Positions 46,901 through 56,362 of a DNA stretch of 64,000 nucleotides are shown here, in pieces. Both the position numbers and the translations under genes were made by a program. The notes beneath the pieces are model-generated. The model did no database searches and had not been told where the DNA came from. It saw nothing but the letters and a program-made list of their open reading frames with translations. Source of the DNA: Hymenopus coronatus (Eukaryota > Arthropoda > Insecta > Mantodea > Hymenopodidae); contig CM060899.1 in NCBI GenBank assembly GCA_030762935.1, positions 58,020,501-58,084,500 on the forward strand, read 5' to 3'. Numbering within the stretch: the first letter of the stretch is position 1; each line of letters starts with the position of its first letter.

Positions 46901-49900
46901 GACAACTTGGAAAAATACACATTTTAAAAATCTGACATAGTCACGAATTTTGAATTACTAACATCAGATGACCTGTTCAAGTTCACCACCAGAGAACAGC
47001 ACAGCACATCAGCAACAATAATTTCCCTAAGCTTCAATTGAGATTAATTGACGAGGACAAAAGACTCTATGAAACATGTCCAAGTAAAATAAAGTAAGTG
47101 AAACTACAATTGTCTATATCTACATAAATAAGGAAAAAGTCCAATTTTGGTCAAAAATGAAATTTTGGCACCAATAAATAATCAAAGTCAATTTCTAGGG
47201 CTGATAAAACCGGGTAAGTCATAAGTACAATGCTGATCATGTTAAAACCATAAAATGTAAAGAAGTAAATCATTTTGTGGTCATGGTTCTGAGTAAGTTG
47301 AATCACATCTGTTCATTGGAACTTATTTCTTGAAGGTAAAAGTGAGTAACTGCAAATATATTATTTTACACTGTAGGACTTGTAATTTATAGTCAGGAAA
47401 AATCAAGCAAGTCCACTTTCTCTGTTTTGTTTCCATATGAAGCTTTGGTTTTGATTTTTAGTTTGCAGTCAGCGAGTAGGTTGGCTTTCTCTGTGTTGTA
47501 ACTGAATGACGTATGTCATTTCAGTAAATTTCTGAATCAACATAATGCGTAACATAGTACTGCAAAATGGTAAGATATTTTTCATTGAGTGGAGTGACAA
47601 CTTGATAACATTAGTGAATGAAAATATAGCTGTAATATGATAAAAGCATATCAAATAATACATGCAGACATGAGCAGTTTGGCACAATATGAATATCTTT
47701 TCCCCCGTATTCATTGAATCGAGAAAGTATACTAATATAAACGCTATTGCATTAAAACAACAAGGTGCAATATTACAAGGTCTCTCATAGGTATCATTCT
47801 CAGAATACAAGTGCTGCTAGTAATATGAATAAATGCTGTTCTTGCATATAATGTTGATGGTCACAACTGAAGTATAGCACTTCATTCACAACACATTTCA
47901 TGTCTGATCGTGCCAGGCTTTTGTTGAAATTAGCACTTAAGCTAATAAATGCAAAGATTGCAATCCCCAACCTGCTAGGAAGAACAAACATGATAATAGT
48001 ATGTGTATTTGTATAAAATAATACATTTGTCAATTACATAAAAAAAATAAAGTTAATGCTTTCTAATAAGCATAAAAACAATAATCGTAATCATCAAGCC
48101 AAACAGCAACAAAAAGAAACTGCTCTAAGAGGAATCTAAAGCCATATTTGCTTTTGATGTACAGCAGTCCTTACCAACTCCATTCTTAATATCAGTGTTC
48201 TTTTACAAAAGATAACTGTAGATTTTCAGTCTGATAATCCGTAATTTGAGGCAATTGTTGCATGTGGGATGAAACTGTAACCAGCTCACATAAAATCTAT
48301 TACATTTTATCATCATTGCTGTGGTGGGCAAAACAGTACTAACATTATGGCTTTCATGTTCTCTTATGTTTAAGAAAACAGGACTACTCACATTCAAGAA
48401 ATCCACAAGTTCGGTCAGTGGACATACACACACACATGGAATGTGATGCAGACTTGGAAGAAATAGACACCTTGAAGAGAGAAACTAACATAGTCAGTTT
48501 AAACATTTGTCAGGGCTGACAATATAAAATAAGCCTTAAAAATTATATATTTTAATTTGATGATCTAAAGTAAAACCGCTTATTAATATTGCACTTGTAA
48601 AATAATGATTGACATAATTTAAAGTCCTGAGCAAAATTACATTTATAAATAGAAAAAACATGTAAGTTTATCCCTATCGTATATGATTCTAGAGAAAGCA
48701 GGAACTCACTATTTTGCATTAATTTTGGCTAGCATTTTGGAAAATTTTAAATTCATAATTATAGCATTTAAAAGATGTGGTTTAATAATGTAGAAGTTGT
48801 ATAAATTCATTTTCAGTTGTTTCGGTTTAGCTACACTAAATATCCTTTGTTTGCCTCTCCTGCAACATTGTCCTCGGTTTTTTCTTTATTTAACTTAGTT
48901 TTGTCTCTCACTCATAATTATGCATTCTTGTGATGTCTAAAATAACCAGCCTTAAGGACATTACCTATAACAGGGTTATATTATAGTTGTTGATAAAACC
49001 TGATTTGTTTGTACAGGGAGGGCTTGTGTATGCTGTGGAATTCTCTCCAAGATCAGGCAGAGATCTGCTTAATTTGGCTAAGAAGCGTACCAACATAATT
49101 CCAATACTAGAAGATGCTCGTCATCCTCTCAAATATCGTATGTTGGTTGGCATTGTGGATACCATTTTTATTGATGTTGCACAGCCAGATCAGGCCCGAA
49201 TACTTGCCTTGAATGCACAACATTATCTAAAAAATGGTGGACATTTCATTATTTCTATTAAGGTAGGTATAATATCATTAAAAGTACAGTGGAACCTCAC
49301 TTATACGTTTTTCATGGGAGACTAATAAAATGCTGTGTAAATGAGAAAATGTGCAACTGATTTGCTCTTCTGGTATGGACCTCATCCACAATTTTTAATT
49401 TTTCACCAAGAGTTTAGGATTTTCTTATTTTCTTCCTTGCTGGTTGATATTCACATGTTTCTTCTCCTGTTTGTAACTCGAAACTCCACATAAAATAGAT
49501 AAGTGACTGTTAGAACAATATGACGACAATGAAAGGATAAATGACAATGTAAATAGTACACTAGCAGTACTCGACTTAAAGCAGAGAAGTGACTTTTGGA
49601 ACCAGGGTTAATAGATTGTTGGAACAATATGACAACAATAAAATGATAAGCATCATTGAAAACCTCAAACCAGGCAATTCCAAGCCTATATACAAAAATG
49701 TAAATGGCGTGTTATTTATCGACGCTCTTTAACTACTGTGGTTCTCAGTGTCCCATTCTATACTGGGCATGAAAGATCGCTTAATTTTGCTCAGAGGCCT
49801 CTCTATCAGGCTTGAGGTTCTTTTATGTGCCGTAAATCTACGACACGGGACCAACGGCTTTACTTCCCTTCCGAAGGAAGCCATGCTAAGGATTTTTACA

Positions 49901-51163
49901 ACCGAAAAAATCCATCGTCCTCCACCGGGTTTGAACCAGTGACCTTGGGTACATGAAGTCAGCATGGTAACCATTACACCACGGAGAACGATATACAGCA
50001 AGCATACCACCAAAGGTTTTTTTAAAAACATATAAATGGATATATTTTGTGCATGGGGATCAGAAAAAGTGACGCATTACCGAGTAAACGTATACCGAAA
50101 ATGTATAATTGAGCAAAATTTTAATGGAGAACGACTGGTCCCTAAAATTTTAGCGTATATGTGCAATAAAATGTTGAAGTGAATAACTTTAAACAAGTTT
50201 CAACTGTATTTACATTATAAATAGTAGAAGACTTTCAGGACATATAGAGGCTGTTACGTATTGTAGCATGACAATGCCATCCTTTTTTTTTTTTTCCATC
50301 CCACTAGACTCATTGGACACTACACAGTTATTTATATTCATAATCATTGCTATATTTACACTGAAAATCCTGGGATACACAAAAAAATCTATCTAATCAG
50401 TCTATCTTAGGCATCACCAACTCATTTGATTTTGTGTCACAGCAAAAAGGCTTGCTCAGTACATGCATTGGGTAAACACGTGACAGCAGTCCTTGTAAAG
50501 TATGCATAGAATCACAATTAAATATATTGGTCTACAATAATTCTTAAAATCCTGTATTGATCAAACACAGCAAGAAAGGAAGCTCTAAAGACCAACTATC
50601 CACTATGAGATGTGCAGTAGCCATTTTAATGACAGAACTCGGCATATAAATTAATTCTTTATGTAAAGCAGCATATCTTTTCCATGGATAATTTAGAGAA
50701 AGTGCTTATTCTTCATTGTGAAGCCAACTATGGCAATGGGGCTTATCTGTAATATTGGGTATTTATGCCAATTGTGAAATATGCTTGGTTTGTTTTAAAG
50801 TCGGTATTGCACATTAAATCACATTAAGCTCATTAAATAAGTCAACTTGCTGTTTTATTAATATTTTCCTATTTTTAATTTTATAGAAACTAAATGCAAC
50901 AGTCAAGGAGCCTATTTTAAGCACCTAAAACATTACTTTTTAGTGCCTAAACTTCGGTTCTCTACTAATAACCAATGTACAATATGTCCCCGCAGGCTGA
51001 CTGTATAGATTCAACAGCAAAATCTGAGGCCGTATTTGCATCTGAAGTGCAGAAGATGCGAGAAAACCAACTCAAGCCGCAGGAACAAATAACATTGGAA
51101 CCATATGCAAGAGATCATGCTGTAGTTGTTGGTGTTTATCGACCAAAGAACCAAACTGGCTAA
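34303..51163 (+). CDS. Fib: fibrillarin, snoRNP 2'-O-methyltransferase (spliced gene span)
   Basis: Fibrillarin is the catalytic subunit of nucleolar C/D-box snoRNPs; it moves a methyl group from SAM to ribose 2'-OH in pre-rRNA and also methylates histone H2A Gln in known species. Six exons join in frame (25+132+146+174+246+168 nt) to 296 residues. Visible features: a basic N-terminus (1-53) with a single RGRG and no RGG; the [20 protein letters not shown] block in exon 3; K119; the SAM loop [13 protein letters not shown] (143-155); acidic E167 and D192; D212 in DVAQPDQ; K241; H282. This gives a complete K-D-K-H catalytic set. Usual length is about 310-345 because of an RGG-rich GAR domain, which is very reduced here. 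The introns (5.9, 2.8, 2.8, 2.8 and 1.7 kb) are full of transposons. Exon 1 is the least certain part. Confidence 0.93.
34681..35230. mobile_element. MITE with perfect 26-bp terminal inverted repeats
   Basis: The ends 34681-34706 and 35205-35230 are exact reverse complements, starting TACCACGTTTCCATGGGGAA. The element is 550 bp and has no transposase. The flanks carry a possible 3-bp target duplication AAT, as in PIF/Harbinger-type elements. A partial internal copy of the terminus (TATGGAAACGCGG) lies near 34741. It sits in fibrillarin intron 1. Confidence 0.85.
35235..36120. other. fibrillarin intron 1 segment; one short open exon-like stretch
   Basis: At 35302-35424 (+) a frame follows a possible acceptor (GTTATTACAG) and reads [20 protein letters not shown] and on to ELPTYDD and a stop. 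It has a coding-like composition but no recognised domain. The rest holds no feature; 35840-36110 shows weak internal similarity (CTGCAGCCTGATGG versus CTACAGCCTAGTGG). Confidence 0.3.
36125..37140 (-). mobile_element. R1-type LINE fragment with RNase H, split by a SINE
   Basis: On the reverse strand, 36700-36915 encodes an RNase H domain ([17 protein letters not shown], the acidic FSDNQA motif, [20 protein letters not shown]). After the SINE at 36470-36695 the LINE C-terminus resumes: a [16 protein letters not shown] block, then [17 protein letters not shown], which matches the ETS-H-L part of the terminal CCHC knuckle of R1/jockey-type LINEs. Frame breaks are present. No RT is visible here. 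Confidence 0.7.
36470..36695 (-). mobile_element. tRNA-derived SINE, second family, inserted in LINE
   Basis: Same body as 23543-23782 (ACTACCATGGCACCACAGGC, GATACATGGAATGAAGATG, TGGGATCAAACCCGGGCC). The head is truncated after the B box. Its left edge carries C- and T-runs (about 36463-36482). The LINE reading continues on both sides. Confidence 0.75.
37385..38228 (-). repeat. rep-A repeat, full length, youngest copy
   Basis: Bounded by CCTTTCTCTATAGGTACTCC and AGAGAAAGTCATGTGAATGG TACACATCAGA. The right half is nearly identical to window positions 1-549. A forward open frame of 145 codons (37348-37785) crosses its end and has no known domain. The frame includes the GTGTGTGTGTCCGTGAACAC tract, so I treat it as repeat, not gene. 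Confidence 0.88.
38235..39600. other. fibrillarin intron 1 segment, no recognised gene
   Basis: No supported gene. Near 38300 is a short TTCGATCC-containing tRNA-like scrap. Bases 39310-39530 contain short open stretches without splice support. Confidence 0.35.
39639..39755 (+). other. exon-like open stretch of unknown identity
   Basis: After TTCTTTTTTAAAACTGAG, the frame [20 protein letters not shown] continues to [16 protein letters not shown] and a GTAAAT donor-like site. The residue composition and boundaries look like a real exon. It does not match fibrillarin, and its phase does not fit the 40184 exon. It may be an exon of a nested gene, an alternative 5' exon, or transposon-derived. 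Confidence 0.3.
40184..40315 (+). CDS. Fib: fibrillarin exon 2 (reduced GAR region)
   Basis: Acceptor TTATATGCAG, donor CACAG/GTAAAA. Encodes [20 protein letters not shown] and on to QRRQST. It is basic and low in complexity, but with only one RGRG and none of the RGG/FGG repeats usual at this position. Confidence 0.85.
40510..41783 (-). mobile_element. mariner transposon, full length, decayed
   Basis: It is 1274 bp long with TA duplications at 40508-40509 and 41784-41785. The terminal repeats TGAGGGTGGTTTAATAAGTC and (reverse strand) TGAGGGTGGTTTGCTTAGTT match well. The reverse frame at 40554-40826 encodes the end of the transposase ([20 protein letters not shown]). DETWIHHY is readable near 41145. 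A 28-base T run (40887-40914) and several stops disrupt it. It lies in fibrillarin intron 2. Confidence 0.9.
42105..43010 (-). mobile_element. mariner fragment, different subfamily
   Basis: Starts with a terminus-like GTGCATCTAAAAGTAAGTCC. The reverse frame 42639-42989 reads [20 protein letters not shown], then [18 protein letters not shown]. This is the mariner linker and DETW region with Trp changed to Cys. A decayed [12 protein letters not shown] second motif follows near 42450. The N-terminal third and right end are missing. Confidence 0.75.
43105..43250 (+). CDS. Fib: fibrillarin exon 3
   Basis: Acceptor AATTTGCAG. Encodes [20 protein letters not shown] and on to [13 protein letters not shown], the highly conserved N-terminal domain of fibrillarin. 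Two in-phase donors are possible: after 43250 (AAT/GTAATT) or after 43244 (TCT/GTAAAT), differing by Val-Asn. Reading through gives a stop after YGGI at 43274. Confidence 0.93.
43420..44625 (+). repeat. rep-A composite: forward copy interrupted by inverted copy
   Basis: A forward left end (CACATGACTTTCTCTACCCA) runs to about 43950 with a roughly 130-base insertion near 43465-43595. A reverse piece (44030-44495, ending AGAGAAAGTCATGTGAATGG) follows, then a forward right end (44515-44625, ending GTAGAGAAAATAATAATC). So one rep-A copy has inserted, inverted, within or next to another. Confidence 0.75.
44772..44940. repeat. perfect 69-bp inverted repeat (hairpin)
   Basis: Arms 44772-44840 and 44872-44940 are exact reverse complements over all 69 bases, starting ATTTAGTTGAGTCGATTTTG, with a 31-base loop. 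It lies on the sense strand of fibrillarin intron 3, so the pre-mRNA would form a long perfect stem. Confidence 0.97.
44945..46050. other. fibrillarin intron 3 segment, no recognised gene
   Basis: AT-rich with no supported gene. The frame at 45620-45841 (+) has no recognised domain. Confidence 0.4.
46054..46227 (+). CDS. Fib: fibrillarin exon 4 (SAM-binding motif)
   Basis: Acceptor TTTGTAATGACAG, donor CCG/GTATGT. Encodes [18 protein letters not shown] and [20 protein letters not shown]. It carries the SAM-binding glycine loop and the first catalytic Lys (FRSK). Confidence 0.97.
46700..47000 (+). mobile_element. Penelope-like GIY-YIG endonuclease fragment
   Basis: Near 46705-46760 a frame reads [18 protein letters not shown], the conserved start of the GIY-YIG domain (Y-x-C-x-D...VYIGKT). 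A basic helix and HFW follow in another frame, as in the C-terminal endonuclease of Penelope-like elements. An in-frame stop precedes INCED. No RT is present. It lies in fibrillarin intron 4. Confidence 0.6.
47045..49010. other. fibrillarin intron 4 segment, no recognised gene
   Basis: The reverse frames at 47469-47810 and 47800-48033 are AT-rich chance frames without domains or splice support. No repeat is recognised. Confidence 0.4.
49017..49262 (+). CDS. Fib: fibrillarin exon 5 (catalytic core)
   Basis: Acceptor TTTGTACAG, donor AAG/GTAGGT. Encodes [20 protein letters not shown], the [12 protein letters not shown] block, [20 protein letters not shown] and GGHFIISIK. It supplies the SAM-ribose Glu, the adenine-contact Asp, and the catalytic Asp and second Lys. 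Confidence 0.97.
49265..49700. other. fibrillarin intron 5 segment
   Basis: No gene. AACAATATGACRACAATRAAA recurs at about 49515 and 49620, a small internal duplication. Confidence 0.4.
49702..49990 (-). mobile_element. tRNA-Val-like SINE in fibrillarin intron 5
   Basis: Reverse copy of the 12169 family from AAATGGCGTGTTATTTATCG to the head TTACACCACGGAGAACGAT. Probable flanking repeats around ATATACA are imperfect. Confidence 0.88.
49995..50990. other. fibrillarin intron 5 segment, no recognised gene
   Basis: AT-rich; no supported feature before the terminal exon. Confidence 0.4.
50996..51163 (+). CDS. Fib: fibrillarin exon 6 (C-terminus and stop)
   Basis: Acceptor GTCCCCGCAG. Encodes [20 protein letters not shown] and [20 protein letters not shown], then TG and TAA at 51161-51163. 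It holds the last catalytic residue, His of [10 protein letters not shown]. Confidence 0.97.
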   Translation, partial: ADCIDSTAKSEAVFASEVQKMRENQLKPQEQITLEPYARDHAVVVGVYRPKNQTG

Positions 51164-51457
51164 GAATAAAATTTGGAAGAACAAGTGATGTGCATCTGTA
51201 ACTTAGCTTTTAGATTTTGCAACATCTGTTGCTTTATAATATTGTTATATTTATAGAGTGATTGTAAGACAGAATTTTTTGTTCTCCCATTTTGGGGTAG
51301 TGGTATTTCTAGTTGACACCAATACTGCAGTGTTACATTAATTTAAGGATAACCAGGCAATGTACATTTGATTATTTGCTGTAATGTCAGTGTATGTTTT
51401 TTCCTCTAGTCAGTCAGTTGTACTTAGTGTGTACAGCTCAATATGGAAATGTTTGAC

Positions 51458-51463
51458 AATAAA
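51458..51463 (+). promoter_or_regulatory. candidate fibrillarin polyadenylation signal
   Basis: AATAAA about 295 bases after the stop, followed by an A-rich run and then TTTGTGCC. Another AATAAA at 51165-51170 is too close to the stop to be the likely signal. Confidence 0.5.
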
Positions 51464-51645
51464 AAAAAAAATAATTTGTGCCATCTTATTCTTCTGCACA
51501 GTCCTAAGTTACCCTCTTCCAAAATATAGGTTGTGAGGCAAGACATGAACAAATCTTGTGCATAGGGAAGTTGCTTTCCTTCCCTCTGTTTCTGTAAGGG
51601 CTGACAGGTAGTACAGCTGCCAGCTTGGCACAAATGACTACACAC

Positions 51646-51925
51646 AACCACAACAGCATGCAGCCTTCATTCTCAACCAGCATTGCTATTGACATTGCCA
51701 GCTTCACTGTCTTCTTTCAAGTTAACAATAATCTGCTATAGTTTATTTGCATAAACACTAAAGAATGTGCTTTAAAACTAGTGTAAACCACAACAGCATG
51801 CAGCCTTCATTCTCAACCAGCATTGCTATTGACATTGCCAGCTTCACTGTCTTCTTTCAAGTTAACAATAATCTGCTATAGTTTATTTGCATAAACACTA
51901 AAGAATGTGCTTTAAAACTAGTGTA
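51646..51925 (+). repeat. exact tandem duplication, 2 x 140 bp
   Basis: Copy 1 (51646-51785) and copy 2 (51786-51925) begin AACCACAACAGCATGCAGCC and end ACTAGTGTA. By eye they are identical at every base and directly adjacent. It lies just downstream of fibrillarin. Confidence 0.95.
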
Positions 51926-51929
51926 CTTC

Positions 51930-52940
51930 ACTCCTTCATAAACAGAAATGTTTTAGCCTCTGTATGAATATTACGTTGGTGTGACTTCTCCCACTGGGAG
52001 TCCTTCAGGTAAAGGGTTGCCACTTCACAACTTATGTTTTTGCTCTTGTCTCACTTTACAAATTATGATATTCCCAAAATCCCTGTTATTCAACTGTAGT
52101 AACTGAATGGGCTAACTTACAGGGAGATTAAATTATGAAAATTGCTATTTAAAAAAAAAAAAAAGCCAAACCCCAAAACCTACCTTTTGAGATTTTTGTA
52201 ATTTCAAAGTTGGTATATAAATTATAGTTGTGTGCACATTACTTACATTTTGTGCTCTGAGAAAATTACATAAATTATATATTTTCTGCAGTACTGAGAT
52301 ACATATTAGCTGAATGTAAGCAGCGCCTGACAGGCTACGTGGTCTTTGTTTCTTCAAATGTATGTAAGTTTTACTCAAATAAAATTTTCTCAAATTAGCA
52401 TCTTTTTTTCAAAAACTACTGAGGATAACAAAAGTTAATAGATTTATACTGCTGCATAGGCATGTATACAAAATGCTTTTTTGTATTCAGAAGGCCTCAA
52501 AACATTAAGTGAAATCTTGACATAAGATTTTTGAGAATACTATGCTCCTCTCATATGTTAGATTTAAATGGCAAGTTATTCCAGCTCAAAAAGCGAGTAA
52601 AGCAAGAAACTTAATATATCAAGGTTTCCACCTGTTTACTGGAGAACACATTTCGAAAACTCAACTGGGAAGAGAAGCAGGGACATCTATGGAAGACAAC
52701 TCACTAATTTAAGATCTGCTGATGTAGTCTTAATTTTCCCAATTGGTAATGCAAATCCAGAATATGCACCAGGAGCCAAATTCAAGGAATAAAACATTTG
52801 GCTTGATAATAAATCCAGTCAAAGTAAGAATGCTGGCCAAGGTTTATAAGGCAAAATAGAAGTAAACTTAATTGATTATGAATTAAAATTAAGTATGTTG
52901 AAAATAAGTAGCTGTAAATGTTAAGTAAACACAAACAAAA
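51930..52940. other. intergenic, with a rep-A right-end fragment
   Basis: Bases about 52445-52560 match the right part of rep-A (ATGCTTTTTTGTATTCAGAAGG, then GTGAAATCTTGACATAAGAT). No gene is seen elsewhere. Confidence 0.45.
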
Positions 52941-52944
52941 GGAT

Positions 52945-53650
52945 GTGTTCCATTCACACAACTTTGAACAGCATAGCATGTTCTATCTACTTTATGATAA
53001 TCAAGATAAATATTAGCAGACACAGTCTTAATTACTTGCTTCCTTATAAGTAAAAGGAAAATAGGCTAAAATGATAGTAAAATCTTTTAAAGGCTGGTTG
53101 CCATGGGGTTGAAATCTGTTTCTATGCATGGCCAGGAGTTTATAGCTTTCCGTGCAAGAAAAGTATTTTAAATCTAGAACAAATAAGGAATATCTCAGAA
53201 ATGGTCAATTCCACGAATATAACATAAATTGTGTTTTAACGTGATCTACATTTTTTGGTGTAATAAGCTTTTCTCTCTCTCTCTTATGGTTTACCAGCTA
53301 TGCAAAATTCATTCAGCATATAGAGGCTTTTCCCAAAATATACAAGAAAATAAAAAATTTTGAAATTTTTTCCATGTAAAGGGTAGTTTGGGGTGGGGGG
53401 ATTATTCCTCAAAATCTTCATGTTCCATCCCTAAAAGATTATAAACTTAAATACTAAGTTTGGTATTTTACCGACTCTTTGTTTTTGAGTTATTGTGTTC
53501 ACACACACAGACCTTTATCTAAAAATGCTTTTTTGGATGCGGTAGACCCTAAAACATGTATTTCCGGTGAAATCTCTGTATTGAATTTTGGGTGGAATGC
53601 AATACCTTCTCTATATACTAAGTATATAGTATGTGTAGCAAAAGTAAAAA
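52945..53650 (+). repeat. rep-A repeat
   Basis: Left end GTTCCATTCACACAACTTTG; right end ACCTTCTCTATATACTAAGT. The AC tract near 53500 and the GTAAAGGGTAGTTTGGGGTG block are shared with the other copies. It is followed by a tRNA-like scrap (53655-53735). Confidence 0.8.
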
Positions 53651-53981
53651 GTGCCTGCTACATACAAGGAATGAACCTGCAGTCTTAACTACAGAGTACC
53701 CTATGCTTTGCAACTGCACCACATAGAAGGTAGCATGTCTAGTAATGCCCTACAACTTCCTGCAGGGCCATAGAACTACCAATAATGTTGCAATCTTTTT
53801 GTGTTAATATCAGGGGATTTTTCTTGCATTACTAGGGATAGTCAGGGCTGTACAAATTTATAATTATAAAGGATAGGGAGAGGAATTCACCATAAAATCT
53901 TCTAGATCATCCTACAATAATTTCATTAAATATGGGGGATGTAAATTAATTATTATTTTGATTACATTTGTGGATATGGAA

Positions 53982-54214
53982 GTTTTCAATCACCATACAA
54001 TAAATGCAGGAACATTGTTTTTTCTTTTTGTAGCTGTTTGCCTACAACATCAACTAATGTCTACTGGCTCGAGTATCTAGTAACGGTTTGGTTGGTGGTT
54101 TAACCCCTGGCAGCATAGATTGGAACCAATCTTGAGCCAGTCCACAGCAGTTTATATTGTAGGCAAAAGTTTAGGAAAATATGTTCCTGCATTTACTGTA
54201 TGGTGAGTGAAAAC
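53982..54214. repeat. foldback element, imperfect
   Basis: Left arm 53982-54015 (GTTTTCAATCACCATACAAT...) pairs with right arm 54182-54214 (TGTTCCTGCATTTACTGTAT...) with few mismatches. Inner blocks GTTTGCCTACAA and TTGTAGGCAAA also pair. Confidence 0.8.
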
Positions 54215-54261
54215 TTTTTGAGTATAAACAAGGTATGATGTGAAGTGAAATGAGAAATAAA

Positions 54262-54405
54262 ATGAAATTTGAAATACCACCGGCAGACAACACCTTAATA
54301 TTACCTCCAAGAAAACCAGATGGCAGCACAGAGGTAATTACAAATGTAACTGCTTCTGAAGCCAGTCAAACACCTGCCGACGAAGAAGATGAACATCTAG
54401 GTTAA
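54262..54405 (+). CDS. short ORF, 47 residues, unknown
   Basis: I do not recognise it. It reads from ATG: MKFEIPPADNTLILPPRKPD, then a polar Thr/Ser-rich stretch and an acidic end (PADEEDEHLG) before TAA. Balanced codon use and the acidic tail look like the C-terminal exon of a real protein rather than random AT-rich DNA. There is no convincing splice acceptor just upstream. It could be a terminal exon, a retroposed fragment or chance. Confidence 0.25.
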   Translation: MKFEIPPADNTLILPPRKPDGSTEVITNVTASEASQTPADEEDEHLG

Positions 54406-54902
54406 ACTAAGTGAAACTAGTTCTGCATAAGACATGTGTGTATACTCGATTCCAATTAAAATTACTAATTGCTAGCTTCACAATGTACCACTTCCAGTAA
54501 TCAAAAATTATAAATTGTCATTTTGAGTTTAATCATGCAATATTGGGTAAGCCAGCTAATGTGTAAGAGGTCAATTTTTTGTATGGTTTGTATAAAAAAG
54601 ACTGTGCCAACATTTTATGTCAGGACAACTTCCTTATATGCATATCAGCCTAGAAAGTGCTGCTCTTGGTATTATGCCACTGCACAAAAGAGGTGCATGA
54701 TATGCCAAGGATATGTTTATCACCTGTGAGCTTCTGTCATTGCTTTCTTTGTATTGTTAAGTGTTTTGACAAATTCACACTTGAACAGTGTACTTATATG
54801 TATGATACATACATAAAAACTGATCATGTAAACAGGTGTATAGACAATGTCAGCAGCAATTTCCTAGTTATCAGTTCTGGGTAGACCTGAAGTTGAGTCT
54901 GT

Positions 54903-55440
54903 AAAATGATGATGAGTGGGGCTTTAGGGCACCCAACTGCAAAGGTTATCAGTGCCCTCGGAAAATAAAAGCTCGGCTAAAACCAGAAATAAAAAGCACC
55001 TTTAAAATTGATAAAATAGCGAAAGGAACCAGACATTAAAAATGCTATTAAAGGTACTTGGAGAATAAAAGTGGCATATAAAATCTGTATAATAAAAACA
55101 TTTAATGCCCAAAGACATACATGAATCTACAAAAAAACATGGCAACCAATGGAGAGAAAAGGATATAAATATGGTTAAAATTAAGGCCAAACTGGCAAAG
55201 GTATTAATGCTTTTTATATTACTCCATTGTCTTATGTCAAAACCTAAAAATCAAAATAGAACTAGATTAAGTTAAATTCACTTGAGATAAAAATTTAAAA
55301 ACCTTATCCACCGCTCCGGTATCATTGGCCAGGACCTCTGAAATCCTGGCCGGCAGTTGAGAGTGGCTCATAATGGTGCTAGACAAGCTCACTCCAACAC
55401 CACATGACGGACAGGGGTCTGTAAAAACAATCGCTAAACC
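54903..55440 (+). repeat. interspersed repeat family C, second copy
   Basis: Shares with 19838-20640, in order: ATGATGATGAGTGGGGCTTT, a long A-rich middle, CTGGCCGGCAGTTGAGAGTG and GGCTCATAATGGTGCTAGA. No coding potential. Confidence 0.6.
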
Positions 55441-55444
55441 AACG

Positions 55445-56280
55445 AAGCGAAAGCTATTCTAATGGAGGAAAAGCTAGATGGAATTGGTGCTATGTCACAC
55501 AGCAAACAGGGTGTTTCACAAATCTCTGTTCATATGCTACTAAACTTTTGTCAAGAATATCTTTGCATAGATGGACACTACTTTCAACAACACTTCTAAC
55601 AAGGTTAGTACCCATTAAATATATGCTACCAACACTTGTGAGTTAAGTTACGGAACAGAAAACCCTGCAGTGTAGTAGACTATGTGTGCAGAGCACACAT
55701 TCACACAATCCGCAGCCTTGGCATAAAACATACTAAAAAGTGTGCATTGGCACAATGGAAAGCAATCACTGAAACACATTGTGTATTAATTGGTATAAAA
55801 CAAGTTATAAAATGAAACTGATTTTGGCACAAATTAGAATACACCATGCTATATAAAATATACTTTATTTTGTTGTTGCTCTATTTACATGGCATTAGAT
55901 ACTAGAAAAAGTGCATTACCTTTGTACCATGAGCATTTATGAACCGTATATTTGGAACAGGAATTTAAAAAAAAGACTTACAGCCCAGTATTTTGTGTAA
56001 TTTAAAGTTATATCCTAATATGAATAAAAATGAAGGTATGTGCATCAGATTTCATGCAATGAAAGTTGCTGTCAGGTTTAAAAAATTAAAAGATGGGCAT
56101 GAATGTAGGACCATAAATATTAGGACTAAAGGATGCTACTTACAGTGATTCAAACACAAATTAACCAATCTTCTAGGAGCATGAAATGCAGTACTTTTGC
56201 AATTCAAAATATATTAATCTAAAAAGTTATACACTCAGTTGTTTCAAGTGCTATAAAGGATTCAAAGGATTATCAATCTG
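55445..56280. other. probable RPA2 3' UTR and intergenic DNA
   Basis: No gene is seen. Reverse-strand AATAAA occurs near 55863-55868, within reach of the RPA2 stop. Confidence 0.4.
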
Positions 56281-56283
56281 ATC

Positions 56284-56362
56284 TCAGTCTGTGCAGCGGT
56301 AATGATCTTCATCTATTGTGCTGTAGATATGACCTTCATTGCTCAGGAAGTCCAAGATAATG
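56284..56362 (-). CDS. RPA2: RPA2 last exon (winged helix end)
   Basis: Acceptor ATGTGTTGCAG. Completes a split Asp codon, then [25 protein letters not shown] and stop. This is the wing that binds repair partners such as UNG2 and XPA in known RPA. Confidence 0.95.

Noticed and set aside
47469..47810. 113-codon - strand open frame
   Set aside because: AT-rich composition, no domain, no splice context, inside a fibrillarin intron.
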